DNA from: Pseudoxanthomonas suwonensis
GTDB lineage: Bacteria > Pseudomonadota > Gammaproteobacteria > Xanthomonadales > Xanthomonadaceae
NCBI GenBank assembly: GCA_003240695.1
Contig: QFNC01000013.1
Location: 1 to 64,000, forward strand
Length of the DNA stretch: 64,000 nucleotides
Direction of reading: 5' to 3'
Shown: positions 1-8,959 of the stretch, piece by piece
Position numbering within the stretch: position 1 is the stretch's first letter
How the letters are laid out: each line of letters begins with the position of its first letter
The notes under the pieces: model-generated
What the model saw: only the letters and a program-made list of their open reading frames with translations
Told to the model about the DNA's origin: nothing
Database searches by the model: none
Position numbers and translations under genes: made by a program

Positions 1-143
1 CGATGAACGCCCAGATCCAGGCCGCCAAGGCCCGGGCCAAAGGGTACGCCACCGACCAGACCCTCATCGCCATCAGTTATCTGCTGTGCGCCAGGCTGAG
101 GAATCTGCCTCGCAATCCCTGGCTCGCTCAGGAGACGACATGA
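1..143 (+). mobile_element. 3' end of a transposase gene (ISL3-like), truncated by the window edge
   Basis: The frame is open from the first base and codes about 46 residues. It includes NAQIQAAKARAKGY, then SYLLCARLRNLP and a stop at 141-143. Basic NxxIQxxKAxAxGY tails are typical of the C-terminus of ISL3-family (IS204/IS1001/IS1165 type) transposases, so I read it as the end of such a gene. Only the tail is inside the window, so completeness cannot be judged. No terminal inverted repeat is visible after the stop, and the next gene's ATG overlaps this stop (ATGA). This suggests an old, eroded insertion rather than a complete element. Confidence 0.55.
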
Positions 144-730
144 TCAGGACGTTCCACACGAAACGGGACGGAGCCACACCGGCGGCATCGCGCAGGGTGT
201 GGGCGCACGTGTTGCTGCCGATCGCGTGCATGGCCTTGCTGGGGTCGGCGCACGCGCAGGACGTGCCTGCGGCCGGTGGCATCGAGACCGGCGATGCATG
301 GGTCGATGCGCAGCTGCGCGACATCGGCCTGTATGCGGCGCGCTACCGGGACGCCTTCGTCGACGAACTGGTGCGCTATCACGGCGCGCCGCGTGGCGGC
401 GTGCAGCAGTGGCTGGCGCGCCCGGACTGGCAGGCGGGCGAGGTGTATTTCGCATGCAGCATCGCCAACGTGCTGGCACGCCCGTGCAGCGAGGTGGTGG
501 CCCTGCGCCAGCAGCCCGATGGTCCCGCAGGATGGCAAGCGGTGCTGGACGATCTGGATGTGGATCCCCGCAGCGACGCCTTCCGCCGCGTCAAGCGCGG
601 CATCGTGACCAGCTACCGGCACTGGGCCCGACCGATCGAACCGGACGCCGCGCTGCGCCGTCAGCTGGCGGAAGAAGCCCGCTCTGCAACGGCCGCGCGC
701 GCGGGCAGGGCAAGAAAGAATCGACGCTGA
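140..730 (+). CDS. Secreted hypothetical protein
   Basis: A 196-residue protein of unknown function. The ATG at 140 is preceded by an AGGAG at 130-134 and is preferred over an earlier start at 86. A basic N-region is followed by a hydrophobic stretch (VLLPIACMALLG) and an AHA-Q cleavage site near residue 40, so export to the periplasm or beyond is likely. The mature part has a region (about 45-165) with DAQLRDIGLYAARY, a Cys pair in the middle and a conserved-looking WARPI near the end; the tail is Arg/Ala-rich. It resembles uncharacterised Xanthomonadaceae exported proteins. It runs toward the convergent protease gene at 792. Confidence 0.6.
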   Translation: MIRTFHTKRDGATPAASRRVWAHVLLPIACMALLGSAHAQDVPAAGGIETGDAWVDAQLRDIGLYAARYRDAFVDELVRYHGAPRGGVQQWLARPDWQAGEVYFACSIANVLARPCSEVVALRQQPDGPAGWQAVLDDLDVDPRSDAFRRVKRGIVTSYRHWARPIEPDAALRRQLAEEARSATAARAGRARKNRR

Positions 731-791
731 GAAACGGGCCGCACTCCGCACGGAACGGGGCCATGCGGATGCAGAGCCATGGCTCGGCGGC

Positions 792-2009
<1,218 letters not shown>

Positions 2010-2080
2010 GGAAAATCCTTGTGCGAAGGTCCGCGCACCGGCAACCGCCGAATCGCGGACATGGGGGGAGGGCAGGTTAC

Positions 2081-2099
2081 GCATGCCACGCTGGCATGC
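2081..2099. promoter_or_regulatory. Inverted repeat upstream of the protease gene
   Basis: A perfect 8-bp inverted repeat (GCATGCCA, 3-nt spacer, TGGCATGC) lies about 72 bp upstream of the protease start in the 385-bp divergent intergenic region. A second short palindrome (GCTGCAG-A-CTGCAGC) lies at 2163-2177. Either could be an operator or a structure in the 5' leader. No regulator is known, so the role is inferred only from position. Confidence 0.3.
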
Positions 2100-2348
2100 A
2101 TTCGTCAAGCCACATCCTTCAAAGGTGAGAAGTCCGGCTGCATTTCGCCCGTTCATGCGGCAGCTGCAGACTGCAGCATGGTCCGCCTGCACTGCGTTGC
2201 CATGCGGGACTGCGCAAGCGTGATCCGGATCGCCGATCCGCCTGTCCCCAATGGACAATGGCAGGTTGGCCGATCGGCGTGCTCAGATCGCACCCGGACC
2301 TCTGCTGGTCGCTTCGCCGGAAGCCGGTCCGGCACGCCGTCCACACGT

Positions 2349-2362
2349 CCGGACATGTCCGG
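2349..2362. promoter_or_regulatory. Perfect 14-bp palindrome upstream of the lipase gene
   Basis: CCGGACATGTCCGG is perfectly self-complementary and ends 32 bp before the lipase ATG. The position suits an operator for a dimeric repressor or activator of the lipase. GC-rich palindromes also arise by chance in this genome, so this is suggestive only. Confidence 0.35.
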
Positions 2363-2394
2363 CGCCATGCCGCCGCCTCTTACGGGAGATTTCG

Positions 2395-3096
2395 ATGAAG
2401 ACCGTTCTGCGCTCGCTTGTTTTAGGTGTTGCCGGATGGCTGGCACTGTCCACCGCCGCATCGGCGACTTGTCGCGATGCGGTGGTACTGGTACATGGCA
2501 ATTCCGCCACGCCGGCATCCTTCGACAACACCTACAACGAACTGCGCCGGCGCGGTTACGCGGCCAGCGAGATTGTCAGGCCGGACTGGGGCAGCAAGAC
2601 CTGTGCCGCCTGCAACGACCACAATGGCAGCGAAGAAACCCCGGTGCTGAATGCGCTGGTGGATGCACTGGCCCGTTCGTGCACGGGCAGGATCGACGTG
2701 GTCGGCCATTCCATGGGGGTCACGCTGGCGGCACGGCAGATCGTGCGCTACAACCTGGCCGGCAGCGTGGACAGTTTCGTTGGCATCGCTGGCGCCTACC
2801 GCGGCCTGCGCAGCTGCGGCACGTATCCGTTCAACGTGGTCACCAGCAGCTGCGGCCAATACGGCCTGTCGATCGGCAGCCCCATGCTGAACGGCATTGC
2901 CGGCCAGCGCCTGGGCAGCCGCATGTATTCGATCAAGTCGTGGATGGACCAGGTGGTGTGCCTGACCGGCGTGTGCACAGTCGGCGGCGTGCACGCCTCG
3001 CAGATCACCGGCGAAAATGCCAGCTACACCTATGCCACCGGCCATTTCGGCCTGCTCACAGACACGGCCGTGACCCAAGCGAACCTGATCCAGTAA
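2395..3096 (+). CDS. Secreted lipase/esterase (Lipase_2, alpha/beta hydrolase)
   Basis: A 233-residue exported triacylglycerol lipase or esterase. There is a signal peptide at residues 1-24 (GVAGWLALSTAASA). The oxyanion region is VVLVHGNSATPASF at about 30-43, and the nucleophile elbow is GHSMG with Ser106. His217 in GHFGL is the likely catalytic His and Asp185 (WMDQVV) a candidate acid. Seven Cys after the signal peptide suggest disulfides. The size and the plain core fold fit the small Lipase_2 (class 2 lipase) group rather than the larger foldase-dependent lipases. The start at 2395 has a GGGAG just upstream and gives an immediate signal peptide; longer open frames upstream are ignored. 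It is divergent from the protease, so the two may be part of one exoenzyme regulon. Confidence 0.88.
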   Translation: MKTVLRSLVLGVAGWLALSTAASATCRDAVVLVHGNSATPASFDNTYNELRRRGYAASEIVRPDWGSKTCAACNDHNGSEETPVLNALVDALARSCTGRIDVVGHSMGVTLAARQIVRYNLAGSVDSFVGIAGAYRGLRSCGTYPFNVVTSSCGQYGLSIGSPMLNGIAGQRLGSRMYSIKSWMDQVVCLTGVCTVGGVHASQITGENASYTYATGHFGLLTDTAVTQANLIQ

Positions 3097-3572
3097 TCGG
3101 CAGTCGGCGAAAGCAAGTTCAGAGACGCGTCAGCGGTATGGACGAATTGTCGGATACGCCGGTGTGGAAATTGCAGCGCAGCTATTACGGCTGGATGTTC
3201 ATTCGCAACGTCAGTGATCCGTTGTCTTACAGAGCCAGCCATGATCGGATCTGGATCCAGCCATGTCAGACGTGCAAGCAGGACAAGTTGCTCAGGCGAA
3301 GGATGTTGCCCGAGACACCACTGGAAAACGCCATGACGGTCATGCTCAGAACCTTGCTCATCGCCGATTTCATGCACGTTCGCCTACGCGGTGACAAAAT
3401 CAATCGGCAACACGTTCCAACTCACCCATTCGGGCGGAAACGTTTCATCGGGTTGAGATAGCTGGACAGTTCCACGGCCGGTATTTAACGCCTGAGTGAG
3501 GGCGGGTCAGGGGCAACGCAATGACGTCAGCTTAAACGAAACCTTGGCCGCTGGGCGCATGAGGCCGGGATT
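3097..3572. other. Gene-poor stretch, no supported gene
   Basis: This holds 476 bp between the lipase and a decayed small gene. One frame (3138-3461, +) is open for 107 codons from an ATG, but it lacks a convincing ribosome binding site, a recognisable motif or the usual codon bias. I do not call it. Base composition is lower in GC than the flanks. Confidence 0.5.
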
Positions 3573-3948
3573 TCAAGTGACCGCATTCCGAGAAATCAAC
3601 GACAGGTTGGTCCTCCATCCAATTCCGGTGGCCGGGCTAAAACAGACATGGTGACAGCCGCCACCGACCTTAATCCATCTGGGCTGTGTTCGCAGGTAAT
3701 CAAGCAATCTGCGGCACGCATGCAATTTTCTGCGAGGACGGCAATCTCGCACTCCTCGGCAGGGCTTGGTATGCGTCTTGGTCTGGTCTTGCAGTGATTG
3801 AATGTGCCAATGGGGCCGAAGTCGCTCGGCGGCGGGGTAGCACTGGCGCAAGGTCGTGGTTCGATCCGTTCTTCGAGCGAGAGTCAGCATCGCCCTGACA
3901 AGCGGATGCTGTCATGGCAAGCAACATCGCGAAGACAACCTTCGACAC
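3573..3948 (-). pseudogene. Decayed small Cys-rich lipoprotein-like gene (frameshifts)
   Basis: Three minus-strand frames make sense only when joined. A GTG at 3946-3948 opens a hydrophobic leader ending in a Cys (FAMLLAMTASAC). A second frame then reads EECEIAVLAENCMRAADCL, and a third reads IKVGGGCHHVCF before a stop at 3573. The GGGCxHxC segment resembles the end of small Cys-rich exported proteins of Xanthomonadaceae as I remember them. At least two frameshifts separate the pieces, so I read it as a pseudogene. It lies just downstream of the membrane-protein gene at 3962. Confidence 0.4.
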
Positions 3949-3961
3949 GTGGCCGTTCGTA

Positions 3962-4501
3962 TTACAAGCTGGCGACCACCTCGCCGCTGCGCTCTTCAAG
4001 CAGCGCCTTGGCCTGTTCCTTCTGTTCTTCCGAGGCGGCATGCACCACCACCGCGCTGCGGCCTTCGCCGATGGCGTCCTTCACGGTCAGGATGTAGGCG
4101 TCCTGGTCGGGACGCAGCGCCAGCAGGCCGCCGAACAGCAGGCCCGCCACGATGCCGAACACGGCCAGCACGATGGCCGAGGTGATGGCCGACTGCACGA
4201 TCATCGCCACCCCCATCGCCCACAGGATGGCGAACACCACCAATCCGCCGATCAATCCGGCAATCGACCAGATGATGTGGGTGCGCACCAGCGTGCGCGC
4301 GACGTTCGCGCTTTCCGGTTGCAGTTTTCGATCGGCGGCAGCGTCATCGGGGACCACCACCTGCACCTGGGCCTCGGCCAGTTGCAATGCCTGGCGCAGT
4401 TCGGTCGCCACGCTCTGGGCCAGACCGCGGTTGGCGAACACGGCAGCCACCTTGCTGGCGGAGCGTTCTGCGGTGAGGGGAGAGGTTGCAGCGCTGGACA
4501 T
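3962..4501 (-). CDS. Two-TM integral membrane protein
   Basis: A 179-residue protein of unknown function. The N-terminal half (about 15-55) looks like a small alpha/beta domain (VAAVFANRGLAQSVATEL). It is followed by two glycine-rich transmembrane helices (about 80-100 and 107-130) and a C-terminal domain with another alpha/beta pattern (AYILTVKDAIGEGRSAVVVHA). Similar alpha/beta halves flanking a TM hairpin occur in bacterial stress-associated membrane proteins, but no function can be assigned. A GCAGGAG sits 6 bp before the ATG, which fixes the start. Confidence 0.65.
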   Translation of the reverse strand: MSSAATSPLTAERSASKVAAVFANRGLAQSVATELRQALQLAEAQVQVVVPDDAAADRKLQPESANVARTLVRTHIIWSIAGLIGGLVVFAILWAMGVAMIVQSAITSAIVLAVFGIVAGLLFGGLLALRPDQDAYILTVKDAIGEGRSAVVVHAASEEQKEQAKALLEERSGEVVASL

Positions 4502-4680
4502 GGCGAACTCCTGCAGGGCAGCTGGAATACGGGGCATGATGCGCCGGCGACCATCAACGCCCGGTGAGGTTGACCGGCCCTGCCGGCGATGGGCACACTG
4601 ACCGCCTGTTTGCCGTGGAGACAGGGGCTGCCCATGCGGATCGACCGAACGCCCGGATCCGGCACGCGGCATCCACAGGC

Positions 4681-5118
4681 ATGAAACGCCTTGCGCCGAT
4701 CCTGCTGCTGGTCGTTGCGGCCTTGGCCGCGGTGTCGTGGCAGACGCGCCAGCCATCGTCACCCGCGCAGCCGGATCGGTCCGCAGCCGCATGGCCAGAG
4801 GTGCGCGGGCCGGATGCGTCGGCCTCCCTGCCGCTGTCCGTACTGCCGGCCGAAGCCCGCGACACCCTGCGGCTGATCCGCAATCGCGGGCCGTTCCCGC
4901 ACCGGCAGGACGGACAGACCTTCCACAACCGCGAGCGCCTGCTGCCGCTGCGCGGACGCGGCTGGTATCGCGAATACACGGTGTCCACGCCCGGTGCCGG
5001 CAATCGCGGTGCGCGGCGCATCGTGACCGGCGGCGATCCACCGGTCGAATTCTGGTACACGCGCGATCACTACCGCAGCTTCCAGCGCATCGACGGCCCG
5101 GGAGACTCGGTGCCATGA
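4681..5118 (+). CDS. Barnase-type ribonuclease (N1/T1 family), exported or membrane-anchored
   Basis: A 145-residue guanyl-specific RNase. A hydrophobic N-terminal segment (residues 5-19) acts as signal peptide or anchor, followed by a Pro/Ser-rich linker. The microbial RNase fold occupies about 55-140: LPLSVLPAEARDTL, then RNRGPFPHRQDG and FHNRE. The catalytic set expected from barnase is present: Glu98 (YREYTV), Arg112/Arg113 (GARRIV) and His130 (RDHYRSF). It overlaps the following barstar gene by 4 bp (ATGA), the classical toxin-inhibitor arrangement in which cytoplasmic barstar protects against unexported enzyme. An upstream in-frame start at 4564 would destroy the signal sequence. It could serve in nutrient scavenging or competition. 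Confidence 0.88.
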   Translation: MKRLAPILLLVVAALAAVSWQTRQPSSPAQPDRSAAAWPEVRGPDASASLPLSVLPAEARDTLRLIRNRGPFPHRQDGQTFHNRERLLPLRGRGWYREYTVSTPGAGNRGARRIVTGGDPPVEFWYTRDHYRSFQRIDGPGDSVP

Positions 5119-5543
5119 GCGACGACCTGACCCAGTTGCTGGCCGATCCGGAACAGGCCACCGTGGTGTTTCTTCCCGCCGATGCATTGCCGGCGGTGCG
5201 GCAGGCCGCCGAGGAGCTGCGTCTGGTGCTGTGCGAAGCCGACCTGCATGGCTGCGACGATACCGGCGCCGTGCTGCAGCGGCTGAGCCGGGCGCTGCAG
5301 CTGCCCGAGTGGTTCGGCGGCAACTGGGATGCGCTGGAAGACTGCATCAACGACCTGTCCTGGCTGCCCGGAGAGGGCTGCCTGCTGCTGCTGCGCGGCA
5401 TCCGCGGGTGGATGCAGCGGGATGCCGACGGCGTGCAGACACTGCTGGACATCGGCCGCGAGGCCGCGCTGCGCTGGAGCGAGAGCGGTGTGCCGTTCTG
5501 GATGATCGTGGAACAGCCGGCAGGCATCGACGCCGCGGAATGA
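5115..5543 (+). CDS. Barstar-family ribonuclease inhibitor
   Basis: A 142-residue cytoplasmic inhibitor, larger than B. amyloliquefaciens barstar (90 aa) but with the same core. The diagnostic segment is LPEWFGGNWDALEDCINDLSW at about 70-90, which in barstar contains the helix and Asp/Trp residues that plug the RNase active site. The first 50 residues are an extension typical of the longer proteobacterial barstars. The start ATG overlaps the RNase stop, so the two are translationally coupled and inhibitor supply follows toxin supply. Confidence 0.9.
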   Translation: MSDDLTQLLADPEQATVVFLPADALPAVRQAAEELRLVLCEADLHGCDDTGAVLQRLSRALQLPEWFGGNWDALEDCINDLSWLPGEGCLLLLRGIRGWMQRDADGVQTLLDIGREAALRWSESGVPFWMIVEQPAGIDAAE

Positions 5544-5561
5544 GCGGTTGCGGGTCGCTCA
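5541..5561. terminator. Hairpin between convergent barstar and AAA ATPase genes
   Basis: A perfect 6-bp stem TGAGCG/CGCTCA with a 9-nt loop spans both stop codons. There is no T-tract on either strand, so it is a weak candidate for a bidirectional terminator. Confidence 0.3.
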
Positions 5562-7046
5562 GTCGGCCGGTACGGTGCGGTCGCTGGCCCAGTTGCGCAG
5601 GGCCTGCACCTGCTCGCGCATCACCACCGACAGCGGCCGGGTCTGGCGCAGTTCCTGGTGCAGGGCGACATCGTTCAGTGGCGTGCCGCTGGCATGGCAG
5701 GCATACAGCGCCGACACGATGGCCTGCTCGATCTCCGCGCCGGAAAAGCCGTCGGCGGCGCGCGCCAGATCGTTCAGAGCGAAGTCGGCCGAGTCCAGCC
5801 CGCGGCGGCGCATGTGGGTGATGAAGATGTCCGCGCGCACGTCGGCGGCGGGCAGGTCGACGAAGAAGATTTCATCGAAACGGCCCTTGCGCAGCAGTTC
5901 GGCCGGCAGTTCGTGCACTTGGTTGGCGGTGGCCACCAGGAACACCGGCGCCTTGCGCTCGGCCATCCAGGTCAGCAGGGTGCCCAGCACGCGCCGCGAG
6001 ACGCCGCCATCGCCGCCGTCGGACGAGCTGGCCAGGCCTTTTTCCACCTCGTCCATCCACAGCACGCACGGCGCCAGCTGTTCGGCGGAGTTCAGGGCGT
6101 CGCGCAGGTTCTTCTCGGTTTCGCCGTGGTACTTGTTGTACAGCGCACCGAAATCCAGCCGCAGCAGCGGCACGCCGAAACCGCCGGCGATGGCCTTGGC
6201 CAGCATCGACTTGCCGCAGCCCTGCACGCCCAGCAGCAGCACGCCGCGTGGCGGATCCAGCCCGGGCGGTGCCTGGCCGCTGATGAAGGCCGGCTTGCGC
6301 TGCTCGATCCAGCGCTTCACCCGGCGCGCGCCGGATACGTCGGCAAAGCGGGCGGTGTCGTATTCGTAATGCAGGTTGCCGCTGCGGTTGAGCAGCTCGA
6401 ACTTCAGCCGCGCCAGTTCAGGCAGGTCGTCCTCGCCCAGTACGCCGTCGCGGAAGATCAGGTGCCGGGCGATGCGGCGGGCGTCGGTTTCCGACAAGCC
6501 GCGCAGGTTGCGCACGATCTGGCGCACCGCTTCGGCATCGGCTTCAACGCGCTTGCCGCCGTGCTCGCGCGCGTAGGCCTGGGCTTCTTCGGACACGATC
6601 TTCTGCAGCAGCGCCTCGTTCGGCAGCTGCGGCCGGTAGCGCACGGCCATCGGTTCCATTTCGGCCGGCAGCTCCACCTTGGTGCCCACCAGTACCAGCA
6701 CGTGCGGCAGGCTGCCGCGGCGCAGCACCAGGTCGCGGATCTGGCGTTGCGTGGTGGCATAGCCCAGGTACGGGGCGAAATCCAGCAGCAGGTACACGCC
6801 GCGCTGGGTCGCCTCGCGGATCGCCTGCAGGGTGGACCCGGCATCGGCCGGCACATCGGTGGCGTCTTCGCTGTCCAGGTCGATGCGGCGCAGGCCTTCG
6901 GTGATCGACCAGCGGAACAACGCCCGCCACACGTGCATCAGGCTCTGCCGGAACAGTTCCACCACCCGAGGCTCGTCGGGCGTTTCGATCACGATCAACG
7001 GGGTGTCGGCGCGGATCAGCGCCACCAGGTCCTGCAAGCCGCTCAT
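5559..7046 (-). CDS. Ycf46-like AAA+ ATPase
   Basis: A 495-residue AAA ATPase. The N-terminal 230 residues form an inactive-looking P-loop-like domain (TPLIVIETPDEPRV; LLLDFAPYL). The C-terminal half is a canonical AAA module with Walker A GVQGCGKSMLAKA, Walker B VLWMDEVEK, sensor-1 ATAN and Arg finger region LLRKGRFDEIF. This two-part layout and the R-K-G-R-F-D-E signature match the Ycf46 family known from plastids and cyanobacteria, whose role is linked to inorganic-carbon or photosynthesis regulation there but is unknown here. The start at 7046 has AAGAAGG upstream. It is divergent from the ParA gene. Confidence 0.8.
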   Translation of the reverse strand: MSGLQDLVALIRADTPLIVIETPDEPRVVELFRQSLMHVWRALFRWSITEGLRRIDLDSEDATDVPADAGSTLQAIREATQRGVYLLLDFAPYLGYATTQRQIRDLVLRRGSLPHVLVLVGTKVELPAEMEPMAVRYRPQLPNEALLQKIVSEEAQAYAREHGGKRVEADAEAVRQIVRNLRGLSETDARRIARHLIFRDGVLGEDDLPELARLKFELLNRSGNLHYEYDTARFADVSGARRVKRWIEQRKPAFISGQAPPGLDPPRGVLLLGVQGCGKSMLAKAIAGGFGVPLLRLDFGALYNKYHGETEKNLRDALNSAEQLAPCVLWMDEVEKGLASSSDGGDGGVSRRVLGTLLTWMAERKAPVFLVATANQVHELPAELLRKGRFDEIFFVDLPAADVRADIFITHMRRRGLDSADFALNDLARAADGFSGAEIEQAIVSALYACHASGTPLNDVALHQELRQTRPLSVVMREQVQALRNWASDRTVPAD

Positions 7047-7196
7047 GCCCGCGTGGCCTTCTTGATGATCGGAAAGCGCGCACGATAGCAAAAGCGGCAG
7101 GCGCACCGCTTGTGTGGCGTGGACGGCGCCGTTCGCGCCAATCCGGCGGCGCTGATGTACCCTCGCAGCCAGCCTGTTCAGACAGCGGAGTCGGCA

Positions 7197-7829
7197 ATGA
7201 AGACGGTGGTCGTGGCCAGTTCCAAGGGCGGGGTCGGCAAAACCACGCTGGCGACGCATCTGGCCGCGCAGTCGGCGCTGTCGGGGCGGCGCACGGTGCT
7301 GGTGGATGCCGATCCGCAGGGCTCGTCCACCCGCTGGTGCGAACGTCGGGCCGAACTCGAGAGTGCCGTGCTGCCGGTCGACGGCACCCGCAAGGCCTGG
7401 CGCAAGCGCATTCCCGACGATACCCAGCGGATGGTGGTGGATGCCCCCGCCGGGGCCATGGCCGCCAGTCTCGAGGCTTTCCTGGAGCTGGCCGACGCGG
7501 TGGTGGTGCCGGTGCAGCCGTCGGCGCTGGACATCGAAGCCACGGTGCCCTTCCTCGATTCGCTGGCGCGACTGCCGGCGGTACGCAAGGGCAGCCTGCG
7601 CGTGGGCCTGGTCGGCAACAAGCTGAAACCGTGGACCAATGCCTCGCAGCAGGCGGTCGCACTGCTGCAGCAATGGCCGTACCCGGTGGTGGCGCAATTG
7701 CGCGACAGCCAGGCCTACGTGCTGCTGACCGGGCTGGGCCGCAGCCTGTTCGACTACCACTCGCAGCAGGTGCGCGATCACCAAGGCGACTGGGAACCCT
7801 TGCTGAAGTGGCTGCGCAGGACCGGGTGA
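7197..7829 (+). CDS. ParA/MinD-family ATPase without ParB partner
   Basis: A 210-residue P-loop ATPase. The deviant Walker A KGGVGKTT at residues 10-17 has the signature Lys, DADPQGS (38-44) is the Walker A' motif, and VVDAPAG is Walker B. Its length matches the short 'orphan' ParA proteins used to position cytoplasmic cargos rather than chromosomal ParA (about 260 aa). No parB or centromere-like repeat is nearby, so the cargo is unknown. The ATG at 7197 follows GCGGAG by 6 bp. Confidence 0.8.
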   Translation: MKTVVVASSKGGVGKTTLATHLAAQSALSGRRTVLVDADPQGSSTRWCERRAELESAVLPVDGTRKAWRKRIPDDTQRMVVDAPAGAMAASLEAFLELADAVVVPVQPSALDIEATVPFLDSLARLPAVRKGSLRVGLVGNKLKPWTNASQQAVALLQQWPYPVVAQLRDSQAYVLLTGLGRSLFDYHSQQVRDHQGDWEPLLKWLRRTG

Positions 7830-7892
7830 GCGCGATGCAGCCCCGCCGGTTCGGGTAGGCTGTCGGTCCATCGAAGTCATGCCGGAGTTTCC

Positions 7893-8369
7893 ATGCGCGA
7901 AGTGATCCTGCTGCGTCACGCCCACGCCTCGACCGCTGCCGCAGCGCAGGGCGATCATGATCGCGCGCTGTCGCCGATCGGCCAGCAGGAAGCCGTGGCC
8001 GCGGGTCGCTGGCTGGCCGAGCACGGCCTGCACCCGGACCGCGTGCTGTGTTCGCCGTCGCTGCGCACGCGGCAGACCCTGGCTGGCGTGCAGGACGCCC
8101 TGGGCGACCTGGATGTGCGCTTCGAACCGGCCATCTACGAAGCCACGCCGGGCACGCTGGCGGCGTTGCTGGATGCCCAGAACGATACCGAGCGGCTGCT
8201 GCTGGTGGGCCACAATCCGGGATTGGAGCAGCTGCTGGCCTTGCTGAACAGCGGCCAGAGCGGCGATCACCGCGGCATGCCACCGGGCGCCATCGCGGTG
8301 CTCCACGTGTCGCCGGAGGCCGCGATCGAGCCCGGGGCGGCCAGTCTGCATGCCTTCTGGTGGCCGTGA
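7893..8369 (+). CDS. sixA: SixA-type phosphohistidine phosphatase (histidine phosphatase superfamily)
   Basis: A 158-residue branch-1 histidine phosphatase. The catalytic RHA motif is at residues 8-10 (LLRHAHAS, nucleophile His9), followed by LSPIGQQEA and LCSPSLRTRQT. The second active-site His is in VGHNPGLEQLL. The compact length with no extra domain matches SixA, which in E. coli dephosphorylates a phosphorelay or PTS His. The stop overlaps the GTG of the following YceI gene, so these genes form a short operon with the phospholipase D gene. The specific substrate is not inferable. Confidence 0.8.
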   Translation: MREVILLRHAHASTAAAAQGDHDRALSPIGQQEAVAAGRWLAEHGLHPDRVLCSPSLRTRQTLAGVQDALGDLDVRFEPAIYEATPGTLAALLDAQNDTERLLLVGHNPGLEQLLALLNSGQSGDHRGMPPGAIAVLHVSPEAAIEPGAASLHAFWWP

Positions 8370-8959
8370 CCGGATCGGGCTGGAGCTGCTGGGTGGCGCT
8401 GTCGCTGGTGCTGGCAGACACCACGCCCCGGCCACCCCCACCGCCGGCCTCGGTGCCGGTGGATGCGGCGCGCTCGCAGGTGGGTTTCCAGGTGGGCACC
8501 CGCTGGAACCAGACCCTGCGCGGTCGGTTCACGCGCATGTACGGGACGATGCAGACCGAAGCGGACGGGCGTGGTCACGTCCAGCTGTGGCTGGACAGCG
8601 GCAGTGCCGAGATCGACCGCAGTGCCGCGTTGACCGAACGCATGCACGGTCCGCAATTTTTCGATGCGCAGCGGCATCCGCAGCTGCGCTTCGCTTCCGA
8701 TCCGTTTCCGATCGCACTGCTGCACGACGGTGGTGAACTGGATGGCACGGTGACCATCCGCGACATCAGTCGCCGCGAGCGGTTCCGCATCCGGCCAGCC
8801 GATTGCGATCGTCCGGGGCTGGATTGCCCGGTGCAGGCCAGCGGCCGGGTGCATCGGGGTCAATACGGCATGCGGCGCATGCAGCTGCTGCTGCGCGATG
8901 ACGTGGTCTTCGATCTGTCGATCCGGCTGCAGGCGGCCGCGCTGGCCGACAGTCCATGA
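8366..8959 (+). CDS. YceI-family periplasmic protein
   Basis: A 197-residue predicted exported protein of the YceI (lipocalin-like, polyisoprenoid-binding) fold. The domain begins at VPVDAARSQVGFQV and includes the typical GRFTRMYG, FFDAQRHPQLRF and GTVTIRDISR segments. A short hydrophobic N-terminus (WVALSLVLA) is the signal sequence. I choose the GTG at 8366 because it overlaps the upstream stop (GTGA); another GTG at 8360 is possible. It ends in an ATGA overlap with the phospholipase D gene. YceI proteins bind isoprenoid quinone-like lipids; the ligand here is unknown. Confidence 0.75.
   Translation: MTGSGWSCWVALSLVLADTTPRPPPPPASVPVDAARSQVGFQVGTRWNQTLRGRFTRMYGTMQTEADGRGHVQLWLDSGSAEIDRSAALTERMHGPQFFDAQRHPQLRFASDPFPIALLHDGGELDGTVTIRDISRRERFRIRPADCDRPGLDCPVQASGRVHRGQYGMRRMQLLLRDDVVFDLSIRLQAAALADSP

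Noticed and set aside
3138..3461. Possible 107-codon gene in the gap after the lipase
   Set aside because: No ribosome binding site, no motif, atypical composition; left as intergenic.
7047..8441. Upstream extension of the AAA ATPase frame to 8441
   Set aside because: The extension is antisense to the ParA and SixA genes; the ATG at 7046 has a ribosome binding site and begins the conserved domain.
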